A DNA stretch of 37,573 bases from Candidatus Aminicenantota bacterium (GCA_020355945.1 CP070627.1:6993632-7031204); one strand, 5' to 3'. Counted from the stretch's first letter, positions 1 to 8,430 are shown. The notes: generated by a model from the letters alone, not told the origin. Made by a program: numbers and translations.

Positions 1-639
1 AAGATATTCATCATTTTAGGAAACGACGATGCCAGGATAGAAGAAGAAAAAATGTCGGAAGCAGAAAACCGGGGTATCTGGGAATACTGCCACAACCGTC
101 GCTTCCAATGGCACGATTTTTCCATCTACGGCTATACCTATATCCCCCCTTCCCCCTTCCGGTTAAAAGACTGGGAACACTATGATGTGACCGATTATGT
201 AAGGCCGGGATGTATTGACCCCAATGACCAAAAAGGAGTATTTACCGTACAGGTGGATGAGCATGAATTACGAACCGCCACCATTGAAAAAGACTTGAAA
301 AAACTGACCGGAGAAGATAACCTGGAAAAATCGATTTTTCTTTTTCACTCCCCGCCCCACCGGTGCAAACTGGACCGCGCCGCTTTGGACGGTCACCGCA
401 TCAACGATATCCAGGTGGATGTGCATGTGGGCAGTGCAGCCATTCAACGGTTTATTACCAAACGCCAACCCTTAATCACCCTGCACGGTCATATCCATGA
501 ATCCACCCGGCTGACCGGTTCTTGGCGAGAAACCTTCAACAAAACCACAGCATTTAATGCCTCTCATGACGGCACGGAATTATCGCTGATACGATTCGAC
601 CCCTATTCCCCGGAAAACGCCGCACGAGAATTAATTTAA
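1..639 (+). CDS. Calcineurin-like metallophosphoesterase, 5' end cut by window
   Basis: The reading frame is open from the first base, so the gene starts upstream of the window; the ATG at 52 is an internal Met. About 212 residues are visible. Seen: an ILGNDD motif near the left edge (the GNH/GND metal-binding block of calcineurin-like phosphoesterases) and LHGHIHES near the C-terminus (the GHxH block that closes the di-metal site). Both are hallmarks of the family, which hydrolyses phosphomono- or diesters. The two blocks are only about 150 residues apart, as in small phosphoesterases. Substrate cannot be told. No signal peptide can be judged because the N-terminus is missing. It is followed by a terminator-like stem at 660-691. 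Confidence 0.8.
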   Translation, partial: KIFIILGNDDARIEEEKMSEAENRGIWEYCHNRRFQWHDFSIYGYTYIPPSPFRLKDWEHYDVTDYVRPGCIDPNDQKGVFTVQVDEHELRTATIEKDLKKLTGEDNLEKSIFLFHSPPHRCKLDRAALDGHRINDIQVDVHVGSAAIQRFITKRQPLITLHGHIHESTRLTGSWRETFNKTTAFNASHDGTELSLIRFDPYSPENAARELI

Positions 640-646
640 CTCAAAT

Positions 647-709
647 ATGCCTCCGGCGGCCAGGGGCTCTTTTTGGAAAAACCGCCCCTGGACCCCGCAA
701 AAACTTTTT
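647..709 (+). terminator. Terminator-like inverted repeat after the phosphoesterase
   Basis: A perfect 8-bp stem, CCAGGGGC (660-667) with GCCCCTGG (684-691), encloses a further T5/A5 pairing, and a short T-run lies at 705-709. It is preceded by a 16-base unit (647-662) that recurs inverted at 33370-33385. This could be an intrinsic terminator for the phosphoesterase or a member of a dispersed GC-rich repeat family; the T-run is not directly next to the stem, so termination is uncertain. Confidence 0.4.
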
Positions 710-754
710 ATTAAAGATAACACCAGGTGCAGGTGACAACTTGCAGGTGGTGAA

Positions 755-807
755 TACTACCTACTACCTACTACCTACTACCTACTACCTACTACCTACT
801 ACCTACT
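755..807. repeat. Heptanucleotide tandem repeat, (TACTACC) x7 plus four bases
   Basis: Seven perfect copies of TACTACC run from 755 to 803, followed by TACT. The stop codon of the minus-strand PEP/pyruvate-binding gene (803-805, TAG on that strand) lies at the edge of this array. Read on the minus strand the unit is GGTAGTA; because the period is seven, the array contains TAG in every frame. Confidence 0.97.
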
Positions 808-2605
808 TATATATAACTCCCTGTCGTTTTCGTCCATCTACCTTGACGGAGAGAGGGGATTTTAAACGGACGTGTTTAATATATTTGCCTTCTTCGATCA
901 ATTCCTGCTGCTTCAACCATTCCCAATCAATAGGGAATCTTTCTTCTATTTTCATGCAAAAATAAAATATACCTAACGTGGAAATATTATGGAAAAAGTT
1001 CGCACCCCGGCTTAAGTCCACGGTAACGTTAGGCAATTGGGATTCAATGACAGCCCGTGCACAGCATATATTTTTCCAGTCCACGGGAATTCCCAACGAG
1101 GGCTGGGAAGTCCCCCATCGCCCGAATCCGATCAACAAATAGGCATGATTGGATTCTTTCATTTGCCGGTTGAATTTTGCGATTTCGTCGGCAATTGACT
1201 CGGTATGTCGCAAATGAAAGGTTCCCGGTTCCACGTAAATGATATCTTTAATAAAGTTTATCGATCCGTTTCCCAGGGCACTATTTGAAGCAGCCAGCAC
1301 CTTTTCCTTTGCAGATTCCAGTTGGTTTAAATCCACTACTTCCTCGGAAAGGCGCAGGGATTTGACCTGTAAGAAACCGAAGTGTGCGGGTTCTTTGTTA
1401 AAGGGATCAACGGTGATGGCAAACTCGATTTCCACTTCGCAATTAACAGCTTCCTCGCAGCATTTCAACAAAGATTTGATCAATTGATTGACCGGCAGCA
1501 GGTTCACCCGCAAAACCGGTCCGGGATCGATATGGCGTGAAGCCCTGAACTCGATACCCAACTTGATGCGATCCGATTCATAATCATAGGAGGAAGCGAT
1601 ATAACCCAGGGTGCTGTCTTGTTCGGCATCTTTTAAATTTAATTGCACCAGGTATTGGTTTTCTATTTCTTCAATTGTCCCGGGTGCAGTTGTGCCGGTA
1701 TGCCCTTTTTGTCCCAGGCGAACACCCCAGAAATCCAGTTGGGTTTGCTTCAACATTTCATTAATAGAATTAAAGGGGGGGTTCACTTCCGGGTATTTGG
1801 GCGAATAAGTCCATACCGCCTCACCATCTGTAATGGCTTTTCCCAGCCCCAATGCCAGGCTCACCACACCTTCTCCGGGTTTGGCATGACCAAAGGGATA
1901 AAAATTATAAGAACGCGCCACACCGGATATATGAGGATAAAATCGGTCATGATGCCGAAACCCTACCAATTCCTGGATAATCACCGCCATTTTTTCTTCT
2001 TTCAAACTGTAGGAAGTAGTAGTGATGTAACACCTGGCTTTATAAAAAAAGGTCGATGCGTAAACAAATTTAATGGCTCCTGTTAATTGATTGAGCCTCG
2101 TGTCCAGGTGCGAATGGTTATTAGGAATTAATTTTGTCTTGTATATCCCGGCGCAAGGAAAAATCACCGCATGACACCCCCCCGGAACTCCTTCCAGGGA
2201 AATAGAAGGACGAACTGCCAATGGAGCCCGCACCCGGGTAAGAAATACCCTGAGCGCTGCAATCAAATCTCCCGGCAATTTCGCTTCCAGGAAAAGATGC
2301 AGCACTTGTTCATCACTCAACTCAGAAAAAGCAGCATCGCAGAGATTGTTTTGCTCCAGGAAGCGATCGAAATATTCAGTAGTAATAACGGTTAAGCGGG
2401 GAATATTAACTATAATAGGAGTAGTGGGGTGGCTCCCATACTCCTTATCCAGGTGGGCTATTTTTTCTTTGACAGCAACCAGTTCCTCGGCTTTGCAGCC
2501 CAATTGTCCGTTTCCGATATAAGTGAAATCATCCGTTTCGCTGTAAGAATCAGGGTTAAATTGAAGGATACGGTTTTTTACGTTCATCTCCGACACATTC
2601 GCCAT
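803..2605 (-). CDS. PEP/pyruvate-binding domain protein (PPDK N-terminal-like), 600 aa
   Basis: The family is seen in pyruvate phosphate dikinase and PEP synthase, where this ATP-grasp-like domain binds ATP and phosphorylates a mobile histidine domain. Seen: a block resembling the LAVRSS..LE motif (here LAVRPSISLEG, about residues 149-159) and a C-terminal GFGRWGTSQPSLGIPV block typical of the branch of stand-alone PEP/pyruvate-binding proteins. I see no phosphohistidine swivelling domain and no PEP-binding barrel, so it probably does not make PEP by itself. The start at 2605 is supported by AGGAGT about 10 bases upstream and a promoter at 2645-2673. The stop falls in the heptamer repeat. Substrate and partner are unknown. 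Confidence 0.75.
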   Translation of the reverse strand: MANVSEMNVKNRILQFNPDSYSETDDFTYIGNGQLGCKAEELVAVKEKIAHLDKEYGSHPTTPIIVNIPRLTVITTEYFDRFLEQNNLCDAAFSELSDEQVLHLFLEAKLPGDLIAALRVFLTRVRAPLAVRPSISLEGVPGGCHAVIFPCAGIYKTKLIPNNHSHLDTRLNQLTGAIKFVYASTFFYKARCYITTTSYSLKEEKMAVIIQELVGFRHHDRFYPHISGVARSYNFYPFGHAKPGEGVVSLALGLGKAITDGEAVWTYSPKYPEVNPPFNSINEMLKQTQLDFWGVRLGQKGHTGTTAPGTIEEIENQYLVQLNLKDAEQDSTLGYIASSYDYESDRIKLGIEFRASRHIDPGPVLRVNLLPVNQLIKSLLKCCEEAVNCEVEIEFAITVDPFNKEPAHFGFLQVKSLRLSEEVVDLNQLESAKEKVLAASNSALGNGSINFIKDIIYVEPGTFHLRHTESIADEIAKFNRQMKESNHAYLLIGFGRWGTSQPSLGIPVDWKNICCARAVIESQLPNVTVDLSRGANFFHNISTLGIFYFCMKIEERFPIDWEWLKQQELIEEGKYIKHVRLKSPLSVKVDGRKRQGVIYK

Positions 2606-2644
2606 TGTATTTTTACTCCTATCATTCTTAATTCTATATATCTA

Positions 2645-2673
2645 TATATATCATGTTTATTAAAATTTGACAA
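2645..2673 (-). promoter_or_regulatory. Sigma-70-type promoter for the PEP/pyruvate-binding gene
   Basis: On the minus strand, TTGTCA (2668-2673) is separated by exactly 17 bases from TATATA (2645-2650). Transcription would begin near 2638, about 33 bases before the ATG at 2605. Confidence 0.6.
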
Positions 2674-2684
2674 CCTTTTTATTT

Positions 2685-2815
2685 GTAACTATTCAGTTTT
2701 TGGAAGTAAAATGCAGTTCATGATCGAATGAGCCTCAGGGAGGTGGCCGAAGGACACCGTACGGGCGAATGAGACATGAACTGCATGATAAGTTTTTCCA
2801 AAACTGAAAAGTTAC
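2685..2815. other. 131-base imperfect palindrome, candidate structured RNA or MITE-like element
   Basis: Two arms mirror each other. ATGCAGTTCATG (2711-2722) pairs perfectly with CATGAACTGCAT (2775-2786), and GTAACTATTCAG plus a T-run and GGAA (2685-2704) pairs with TTCC..CTGAAAAGTTAC (2797-2814) with a few mismatches. The 52-base interior contains two direct copies of CGAATGAG (2725-2732 and 2766-2773), a GCCT/GGGC pairing and a GGTG/CACC hairpin (2742-2758). It lies in the 369-base space between two minus-strand genes. No open reading frame of note is inside. Function is unknown. Confidence 0.6.
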
Positions 2816-2974
2816 TTTTATTTTTATTCCCGGGATTTATTTTCCCTTCTCAGTGGTCTCTGGGTTCTCTGTATCCTCTGTGGCTTTTTATCCGGAAAGA
2901 TATTTTTCCTGATCCTTCCACAGGCATCAATAGAAGGGATTCTGACTTACTGATTTACTGCTTCTTCACCTCAC

Positions 2975-3790
2975 TCACCTAAAACCCAAATGATAGAGAT
3001 CATTCAAATAATGGGCCACGCCTTCTTCATAGACCGGGGGTATAATCGTATCAAATTCCTTTTTCAATTCCGGGGCGGCATTTTCCACCAGGACCGGGCG
3101 TCCCACGATGCGCATCGCTTCCAGGTCATTAAAATTATCCCCGAAATAGAGGACGTTTGCCAGGGGAATGGATAATTCCTCACAGAGCCGTTTCAATGCC
3201 AGGTCTTTCCTGACGTCAGTATGAGACACTTCCAGCCACGAGCCCCGGGCACCCCGGGTATAAATAACTTTAAACCGATCCCCGACAATCTCCTGGAGTT
3301 TAACCTTGACTTCTTTCGCCATTACATCCGGCAGCATTGTGGAAATCCCGGTGATATTCCCGCATCCATTTAACCGGAACATGCGTTCAAAGCCATAGGA
3401 CAAATCCGGTATTTCATTTCGGCTGATATAATAATTTTTAAATCCCCCGTTTTTGCCTTGATAAATAATAATAGGCAGGTCATTTTCATCCAGGTAATTG
3501 TAGAGATCATTAACATCGTATCCTGGTATGCGGTATTCCCAGACCAGTTCTTTTTCTTTAACGCACAGGGCGCCGTTTTGGGGCAGCAAGAGTATCCGTT
3601 CATCCAGGTCCCGGGCGAATTTCATGGTGATATGGTAATTGTACCCGGTAACCAGGGCCACAGGGATATTCTTTTCTACCAGTCGATTCAGGACCGCGCC
3701 AGTAAAATGAGGTATGGAATTGATACCCCGAATCAACGTTCCCCCGATATCAGACGCCACCAATTGAGGTAATTTTTTTTTGTTTACCAT
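2975..3790 (-). CDS. HAD-superfamily (Cof/IIB-type) hydrolase with altered DxD motif, 271 aa
   Basis: HAD phosphatases use an Asp nucleophile in a DxD motif. Seen: motif I is SDIGGTLI, so Asp14 is present but the second Asp (general acid/base) is Gly16; motif II Thr in VALVTGYN; a motif III Lys in HTDVRKDLAL; and motif IV GDNFNDLEAM. The C2-type cap and overall length fit the Cof-like subfamily that dephosphorylates sugar phosphates. Loss of the second Asp would be expected to weaken phosphatase turnover. The start at 3790 has no Shine-Dalgarno sequence, but a consensus promoter ends five bases upstream, so the mRNA is probably leaderless. It lies just downstream of the ABC exporter genes on the same strand. 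Confidence 0.85.
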   Translation of the reverse strand: MVNKKKLPQLVASDIGGTLIRGINSIPHFTGAVLNRLVEKNIPVALVTGYNYHITMKFARDLDERILLLPQNGALCVKEKELVWEYRIPGYDVNDLYNYLDENDLPIIIYQGKNGGFKNYYISRNEIPDLSYGFERMFRLNGCGNITGISTMLPDVMAKEVKVKLQEIVGDRFKVIYTRGARGSWLEVSHTDVRKDLALKRLCEELSIPLANVLYFGDNFNDLEAMRIVGRPVLVENAAPELKKEFDTIIPPVYEEGVAHYLNDLYHLGFR

Positions 3791-3795
3791 ACACT

Positions 3796-3824
3796 ATTAT
3801 ACGCCAGTTAGCAAAAAATTACAA
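3796..3824 (-). promoter_or_regulatory. Sigma-70-type promoter giving a leaderless HAD mRNA
   Basis: On the minus strand TTGTAA (3819-3824), a 17-base spacer and a perfect TATAAT (3796-3801) are followed by only five bases and then the ATG (3788-3790). The start point would fall on or beside the start codon. The -35 box overlaps the terminator of the upstream ABC operon. Confidence 0.7.
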
Positions 3825-3842
3825 CCCCTTCACCGAGGGGTT
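3813..3842 (-). terminator. Intrinsic terminator of the ABC exporter operon
   Basis: Read on the minus strand, AACCCCT (3842-3836), a six-base loop and AGGGGTT (3829-3823) form a 7-bp stem that ends in GTAATTTTTT. The stem begins at the stop codon of the ABC ATPase gene (3841-3843). Confidence 0.65.
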
Positions 3843-4509
3843 AATCTTCTCTTTCGATGCGGCCGTCTAAAAGATGAATGATGCGGTTGCCGTAGGCGGC
3901 TTTTTCTTTGGAGTGGGTCACCTGGAGGATGGTGGTTCCTTCCTGGTTCAGGCGTTTCAACAGTTCCATAATTTCTTGTCCTTGTTCGGAATTCAGGTTG
4001 CCGGTGGGTTCGTCTGCCAGTATAATTTTGGGTTTCATAATAATCGCTCGGGCCACAGCCACCAATTGCTGCTGCCCCCCTGACAACTGGTCCGGGAAGA
4101 GGTCTTTTTTAGCAACGATGCGAAACCGGTCCAACATTTCAGCCACCAGGCCTTTACGCTCCGATGCCTTGACCTTTTTGTACAACAAGGGTGTTTCCAG
4201 GTTTTCATAAACCGTCAGGTTGTCGATTAAATGATAACTCTGGAATATAAAACCGATATTCTGTTGGTGAAGCCGCGTCCGGTGTTTCTCATTCAGATTA
4301 TGGACCGCCTGGTCTTCAAAATAGTATTCCCCTTCGGATGCCGTGTCCAACATGCCGATGATGTGCAGGAGTGTGGATTTCCCGGCCCCTGAAGGGCCCA
4401 TAATGGTCAGGAATTCACCCTCCTCCACATCCAGGTCAACATACCTTAAAACATAGGTCCTGCCAAAACCGGTCTTATAGTACTTGGTAATATCTGTTAA
4501 CTTTATCAT
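3841..4509 (-). CDS. ABC transporter ATPase, LolD/MacB type, 222 aa
   Basis: This is the nucleotide-binding subunit that powers the FtsX-like permease encoded just upstream. Seen: Walker [10 protein letters not shown] (residues 38-46), Q-loop region [13 protein letters not shown] signature LSGGQQQ, Walker B IILADEP followed by TGNL, and the H-loop VTHSKE. Length is normal for the LolD/MacB/FtsE group. Start at 4509 is supported by AAGGAG about nine bases upstream. The 28-base gap to the permease gene and the terminator right after the stop indicate a two-gene operon. The exported substrate cannot be inferred; relatives move lipoproteins, peptides or macrolides. Confidence 0.93.
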   Translation of the reverse strand: MIKLTDITKYYKTGFGRTYVLRYVDLDVEEGEFLTIMGPSGAGKSTLLHIIGMLDTASEGEYYFEDQAVHNLNEKHRTRLHQQNIGFIFQSYHLIDNLTVYENLETPLLYKKVKASERKGLVAEMLDRFRIVAKKDLFPDQLSGGQQQLVAVARAIIMKPKIILADEPTGNLNSEQGQEIMELLKRLNQEGTTILQVTHSKEKAAYGNRIIHLLDGRIERED

Positions 4510-4537
4510 ATAAATATCTCCTTATTCCTTATTGTTA

Positions 4538-6892
4538 TTACTCATATCTTAATGCTTCCACAGGATTGATGAGGGCAGCTTTGATGGATTGATAGCTGAT
4601 GGTCAACCAGGCAATCATCAAGGCCAGGATTCCTCCGAATATAAATATTTCAAGGCTGACAGCGGTACGGTAAGCAAAGTTCTGCAGCCATTTGTTCATG
4701 GCAAAATAGGCAATAGGCCATCCGATGATATTAGCGAACAACACCAACCGGGAGAATTCTTTAGAAAGCATAAGGGTAATCCCGGTAACCGAAGCCCCCA
4801 GCGTTTTCCTGATGCCGATTTCTTTGGTTCGTCTTTCAGCCATAAAAGAGGCCAGGCCAAAAAGTCCCAGGCAAGAAATAAATATAGTAAGCACGGTGAA
4901 GTATTTAAAAAGAGTACCCACTTGCTGTTCGGCTCGATAGAGACGGTCCAGCCGTTTATCCAGGAACCCATAATTAAAAGGGTAATCCGAAGCAAATTGT
5001 TTCCATTTCTTTTCTAAAAACCCAATGCTAGAGGGAATATCCCCTGATTTTATTCGTGCAATGAGGCCCCGGCAGAATCCAGGTGCAAAAATTAATACCA
5101 GGGGTTCAATCTTTTTATGTAACGAACGGAAATGATAGTTTTTTACTATTCCCACAATCGTGTATTTATTATCTCCATTGACCAGTTCCATCCCGATTGG
5201 TGATGTCACTTCCATTCGTTTCACTGCCTCCTCATTCAACACCACTGCGGATTGATCGGTGGAAAACTCTTTTGAAAAGCTGCGTCCTTCCTTTATCTTC
5301 ATACCAAAAGTTTTAAAATAATCATAACCCACAAAATTTCCGTGCATTAACACTTCTTCCTTTGGGTTTTGTCCTTTCCAGCGCCATTTGCTGTTGGAGA
5401 ACACATTACCATAAGATGGGATTGCTGTGCTCCTGGTGACGCCTAATATCCCGGGATGCTGTAAAAGATCGTTTTTTATGGCATCGTATTTTTTAAAAAA
5501 ATCTCCTCTCATCACAATGTAGACCAGGTTTTCCTTGTTATAGCCCAGTTTTTTATTTCTCATATAATCAAGCTGTTTATAAACAATAAAGGTACCGATG
5601 ATCATGATCAGTGATAAAGAAAACTGGGTAACCACCAGGATTTTCCTGGAAAGGGACTTTGAATGGCCGGTCTCAAATTTTCCTTTTAATACATGAATGG
5701 GTCGAAAGGAGGACAGGAGTAACGCCGGGTAACTCCCGGAAATTAAGCCGGTAAAAAGTGTAATTCCCAATATCCCGGCCAAAAGGAGGGGATTACTCAA
5801 GAATTTTAATGTCATTTCCTTACCGGCCAGGTTATTAAATACAGGCAGTAGTAATTCCACCAACAGGATGGCCAAAATGAGGGCCACCAGCGCAAAGAAA
5901 ATAGATTCAGCGAAAAACTGCCGGATCAAACCACTCCGTTTAGCCCCCACCACTTTTCTCATGCCCACTTCCCTGGCCCGGGTGGCAGACCTTGCTGTTG
6001 CCAGGTTCATGAAATTAATGCAGGCAATCAAGAGTACAAAAAAGGCAGTAATTGAAAAAATATGGATGTATTTAATATCCCCTCTGCCAAAGCGGTCGAA
6101 TTCAAAATTCGAGTAAAGATGAATGCGGGTTAAAGGCTGGAGTCTTAATATTGTCCCTTCCTCCAGGGTGGGTTTGTCATCAAGGAATCGGGCGATCTTT
6201 TTCTCAACCGCGGCCCGGGAAACACCTTTCTTTAGCATTACATAGGTGGTAAATTGACTGTTCCCCCAATTGTCAACGGTGTATTCCAATTCCCGACCGA
6301 AAACAAAAGGAATAATGAATTGGGGTCGTAAATGAGAATTACGGGGCACCTTTGCCAGTACCCCGCTTACAACAAAATCATATTGATCATCTGCATTAAG
6401 AACTTTTCCCAGGGGTTCTTCACTGCCAAAATATTTCACTGCCATCTCTTCGGAGATTACAATGGAATGAGGATCAATGAGAGCTCTTTTGGGGTCCCCT
6501 TTAACCAGGGGAAAGTCAAACATCTCAAAGAATGATGGGTCGGCAAATTCTACCCTTTCATCAAAACGTTTGTCATTATATTTAATCCTGAATCTCCTGG
6601 CAGTGCTGCGGGTGTAATTGACAATCTCCGGGATATCTGCCTTCAATGCCGGACCGAGGGGGCCCTGGTTTATGGCCCAGGTGACATCTCGATCCAGGTG
6701 AATATCCTGCAAAACCCGGCAAATATCATCTCCATTCTTATGAAAGCGATCAAAACTCAATTCATCCTGGACCCAGAGGAGGATAAGAATACAACAGGCA
6801 ATCCCCACAGCAAGGCCAACAATATTGATCAATGAATATCCTTTGTGTCTAAGAATGTTTCTTAATACCACTTTTAAATAGTTTTTAAACAT
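4538..6892 (-). CDS. MacB/FtsX-type ABC transporter permease, 784 aa
   Basis: A full-length permease with the duplicated arrangement of large FtsX-family proteins: an N-terminal membrane segment (about residues 20-43), a periplasmic core domain (MacB_PCD-like), three membrane segments around residues 275-420 containing ARSATRAREVGMRKVVGAKR, a second membrane segment and core domain, and a last set of three segments containing ERRTKEIGIRKTLGAS. Both ExGxRKxxGA blocks are the conserved coupling region of FtsX domains. It works with the ATPase downstream. The start is preceded by a weak AAGG and a close match to a sigma-54 promoter at 6972-6987, suggesting activation by an NtrC-type regulator not present in this window. 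Confidence 0.93.
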   Translation of the reverse strand: MFKNYLKVVLRNILRHKGYSLINIVGLAVGIACCILILLWVQDELSFDRFHKNGDDICRVLQDIHLDRDVTWAINQGPLGPALKADIPEIVNYTRSTARRFRIKYNDKRFDERVEFADPSFFEMFDFPLVKGDPKRALIDPHSIVISEEMAVKYFGSEEPLGKVLNADDQYDFVVSGVLAKVPRNSHLRPQFIIPFVFGRELEYTVDNWGNSQFTTYVMLKKGVSRAAVEKKIARFLDDKPTLEEGTILRLQPLTRIHLYSNFEFDRFGRGDIKYIHIFSITAFFVLLIACINFMNLATARSATRAREVGMRKVVGAKRSGLIRQFFAESIFFALVALILAILLVELLLPVFNNLAGKEMTLKFLSNPLLLAGILGITLFTGLISGSYPALLLSSFRPIHVLKGKFETGHSKSLSRKILVVTQFSLSLIMIIGTFIVYKQLDYMRNKKLGYNKENLVYIVMRGDFFKKYDAIKNDLLQHPGILGVTRSTAIPSYGNVFSNSKWRWKGQNPKEEVLMHGNFVGYDYFKTFGMKIKEGRSFSKEFSTDQSAVVLNEEAVKRMEVTSPIGMELVNGDNKYTIVGIVKNYHFRSLHKKIEPLVLIFAPGFCRGLIARIKSGDIPSSIGFLEKKWKQFASDYPFNYGFLDKRLDRLYRAEQQVGTLFKYFTVLTIFISCLGLFGLASFMAERRTKEIGIRKTLGASVTGITLMLSKEFSRLVLFANIIGWPIAYFAMNKWLQNFAYRTAVSLEIFIFGGILALMIAWLTISYQSIKAALINPVEALRYE

Positions 6893-6971
6893 GACGACCT
6901 TCTATAAAAAAGGATATAATAAAAGAAACTTCAGGTTTCATACCCATATAATTTCTCCTATATATAGGCCA

Positions 6972-6987
6972 TGCAAAAACCTTGCCA
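6972..6987 (-). promoter_or_regulatory. Sigma-54 (-24/-12) promoter of the ABC exporter operon
   Basis: On the minus strand TGGCAAGGTTTTTGCA matches the sigma-54 consensus TGGCACrNNNNTTGCw at every fixed position except one (A for C at position 6), with correct spacing of the GG and GC elements. Transcription would begin about 70 bases before the permease ATG at 6892. The rest of the 6893-7139 gap holds no gene I can support. Confidence 0.65.
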
Positions 6988-7139
6988 GAGTGTATCATTC
7001 TAATGAGAACCCATTTGCATAAGGTTAGTAGAAAAGGGTAAACGCTTTTTTCCCCACCCCACTCACTCAACCGCTCACCTCACACCATTCAATTTGATTG
7101 TCCGCTGTTGGCACACTGGTGTACGCCAGCGTACAGTTT

Positions 7140-8285
7140 CTAATTTTTACAGGTAGTTGTTTTCGAATATCCTGCGATTCGTTCTTTCACCTGTTCCACC
7201 GTACTGCCCCGGGATTGAACAAAGTTGATAAAATCCCGGTCATTAACGGCCTCAAAGGCCTGGTTAATAAAATTTCGATTGAGCTCCAGGGTATAATCCT
7301 GGAATTGCTTCTCTATATTACCAGAAAGGTTTGCATGGATATCCAGCATTTTTACCGGCGTTTTACAGGATAAATCAAAGGATTTTAAGTCAACATACCG
7401 AACATTTTTGCTTTTTGCTGTTTTGATGTAGGCCTTTAAATTTTTCAAATCGCAGAGAAAGGACCACTGGGTGCCGCCCCTGTTCATTTGGTCAAGAATC
7501 TTAAAACCATAATCTATTGCAGAATCCTTAGATTGATTAAAGTTTTTCAGCATATAGGCTGCATGAACAAAACGGGGCGTTTTTTGGTCTTTTAAAGAAA
7601 TGGGTTTTTTACCGCCAAATCCCTCAAAAGCTTTCAAGGTCTTCATTTCTTCTTTATATTTGGTGTTACAAAGTACCGTTATTGGCAGATCTTTTCCTTT
7701 ATAAATGACAGGCTTACCTTCGAGAAATTCGATAACAGCGGCATTTCCCTGGCGGTCCGCGGTAAAAAAATGCCAATCCCAGCCATCCAGCATGATCTCT
7801 GATGTGCTCTTAATCACCTGGTCCACGGTTTCAAAATTGTCCAGCACATACTGCATCCAATGCACCATAAAAATCAATGGTTTTGAATTATCTACAGGAA
7901 AGCGTGTTCCCTGGAGTGTCATTTCTTCGATGTAAAGTCCTGCTTCATTCATGCCCCCGTCCGGGAAATCGCGACAAAAGGGATTAAAGGTAATAGAACC
8001 GTATTGGGACACCCAGGTTAAAGGTGGGGTGGAAGCGGGTTTGCCCGACAGGATTTCGTTCCAACTTTTTCCTTTTTTAAAGACGCCTCGTTTGTTGATA
8101 ACGATAACCCCGGGTATATGCATGGGCATACCCAGGTTATGGCCGGCGATAAGCGTGTTTCCTTTTTTGAGCAAGAAGGTTTGACACGGGAATCCATTGG
8201 TTGAAAACAACAAAAGAACAGCGCACATAACAGCCAGTATTACGGCGGGCTTGCTAAATTTTACTAAAAGGTATTTTTTAATCAT
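7140..8285 (-). CDS. Secreted Ntn-type linear amide C-N hydrolase (choloylglycine hydrolase-like), 381 aa
   Basis: The family cleaves linear amide bonds such as those in bile salts, penicillin V or N-acyl amino acids, with an N-terminal Cys nucleophile freed by processing. Seen: from the chosen start MIKKYLLVKF a typical signal peptide (AVILAVMCAVLLLF) leads to GFPCQTFLLKKGN, where the Cys after the signal is the expected nucleophile; GHNLGMP and LCNTKY blocks follow. I choose the ATG at 8285 rather than 8318 because AGGAGG lies six bases upstream of it. The leader carries the CTGTGGCTAAAAAA motif shared with two other genes here. The protein is probably periplasmic. Substrate is unknown. Confidence 0.75.
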   Translation of the reverse strand: MIKKYLLVKFSKPAVILAVMCAVLLLFSTNGFPCQTFLLKKGNTLIAGHNLGMPMHIPGVIVINKRGVFKKGKSWNEILSGKPASTPPLTWVSQYGSITFNPFCRDFPDGGMNEAGLYIEEMTLQGTRFPVDNSKPLIFMVHWMQYVLDNFETVDQVIKSTSEIMLDGWDWHFFTADRQGNAAVIEFLEGKPVIYKGKDLPITVLCNTKYKEEMKTLKAFEGFGGKKPISLKDQKTPRFVHAAYMLKNFNQSKDSAIDYGFKILDQMNRGGTQWSFLCDLKNLKAYIKTAKSKNVRYVDLKSFDLSCKTPVKMLDIHANLSGNIEKQFQDYTLELNRNFINQAFEAVNDRDFINFVQSRGSTVEQVKERIAGYSKTTTCKN

Positions 8286-8319
8286 TTTAGCCTCCTTTTT
8301 TTTAGCCACAGGCTTCACA
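8286..8319 (-). repeat. CTGTGG-type leader repeat next to the ribosome binding site
   Basis: On the minus strand, CTGTGAAGCCTGTGGCTAAA is followed by an A-run and AGGAGG just before the ATG at 8285. Nearly the same arrangement precedes the Hsp70 gene (18521-18571) and the M20 peptidase (27631-27664). Confidence 0.6.
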
Positions 8320-8403
8320 GACGGAAAAAGCCTGTTAAATATATTAAACGAAATGGAGGAACGATTGGTTCAGCATTATATTTATATAGCCATCCCTCTA
8401 TCC

Positions 8404-8417
8404 TGGTCACTGGTCAC
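8404..8417. repeat. Two-copy heptanucleotide repeat TGGTCAC
   Basis: TGGTCAC occurs twice in tandem immediately before the start of the DUF418 remnant. It resembles, in reverse complement, the four-copy AATGACN array at 33325-33352. Confidence 0.6.
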
Positions 8418-8430
8418 CATCCGGGTAAAA

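Noticed and set aside
741..965. Plus-strand frame through the TACTACC array
   Set aside because: It is a translated tandem repeat followed by the antisense of a real gene.
2723..2774. Resemblance of the palindrome core to a glycine riboswitch or retron RNA
   Set aside because: Only a short GCCGAAGGA-like stretch fits the riboswitch, and no reverse transcriptase is nearby to support a retron.
6885..7070. Small minus-strand frame upstream of the permease
   Set aside because: It overlaps the permease start and the sigma-54 promoter, has no ribosome binding site and no recognisable motif.
7116..7137. GTACGC-CA-GCGTAC palindrome after the Ntn hydrolase gene
   Set aside because: The loop is only two bases, there is no T-run, and nothing nearby suggests an operator; it may be chance.
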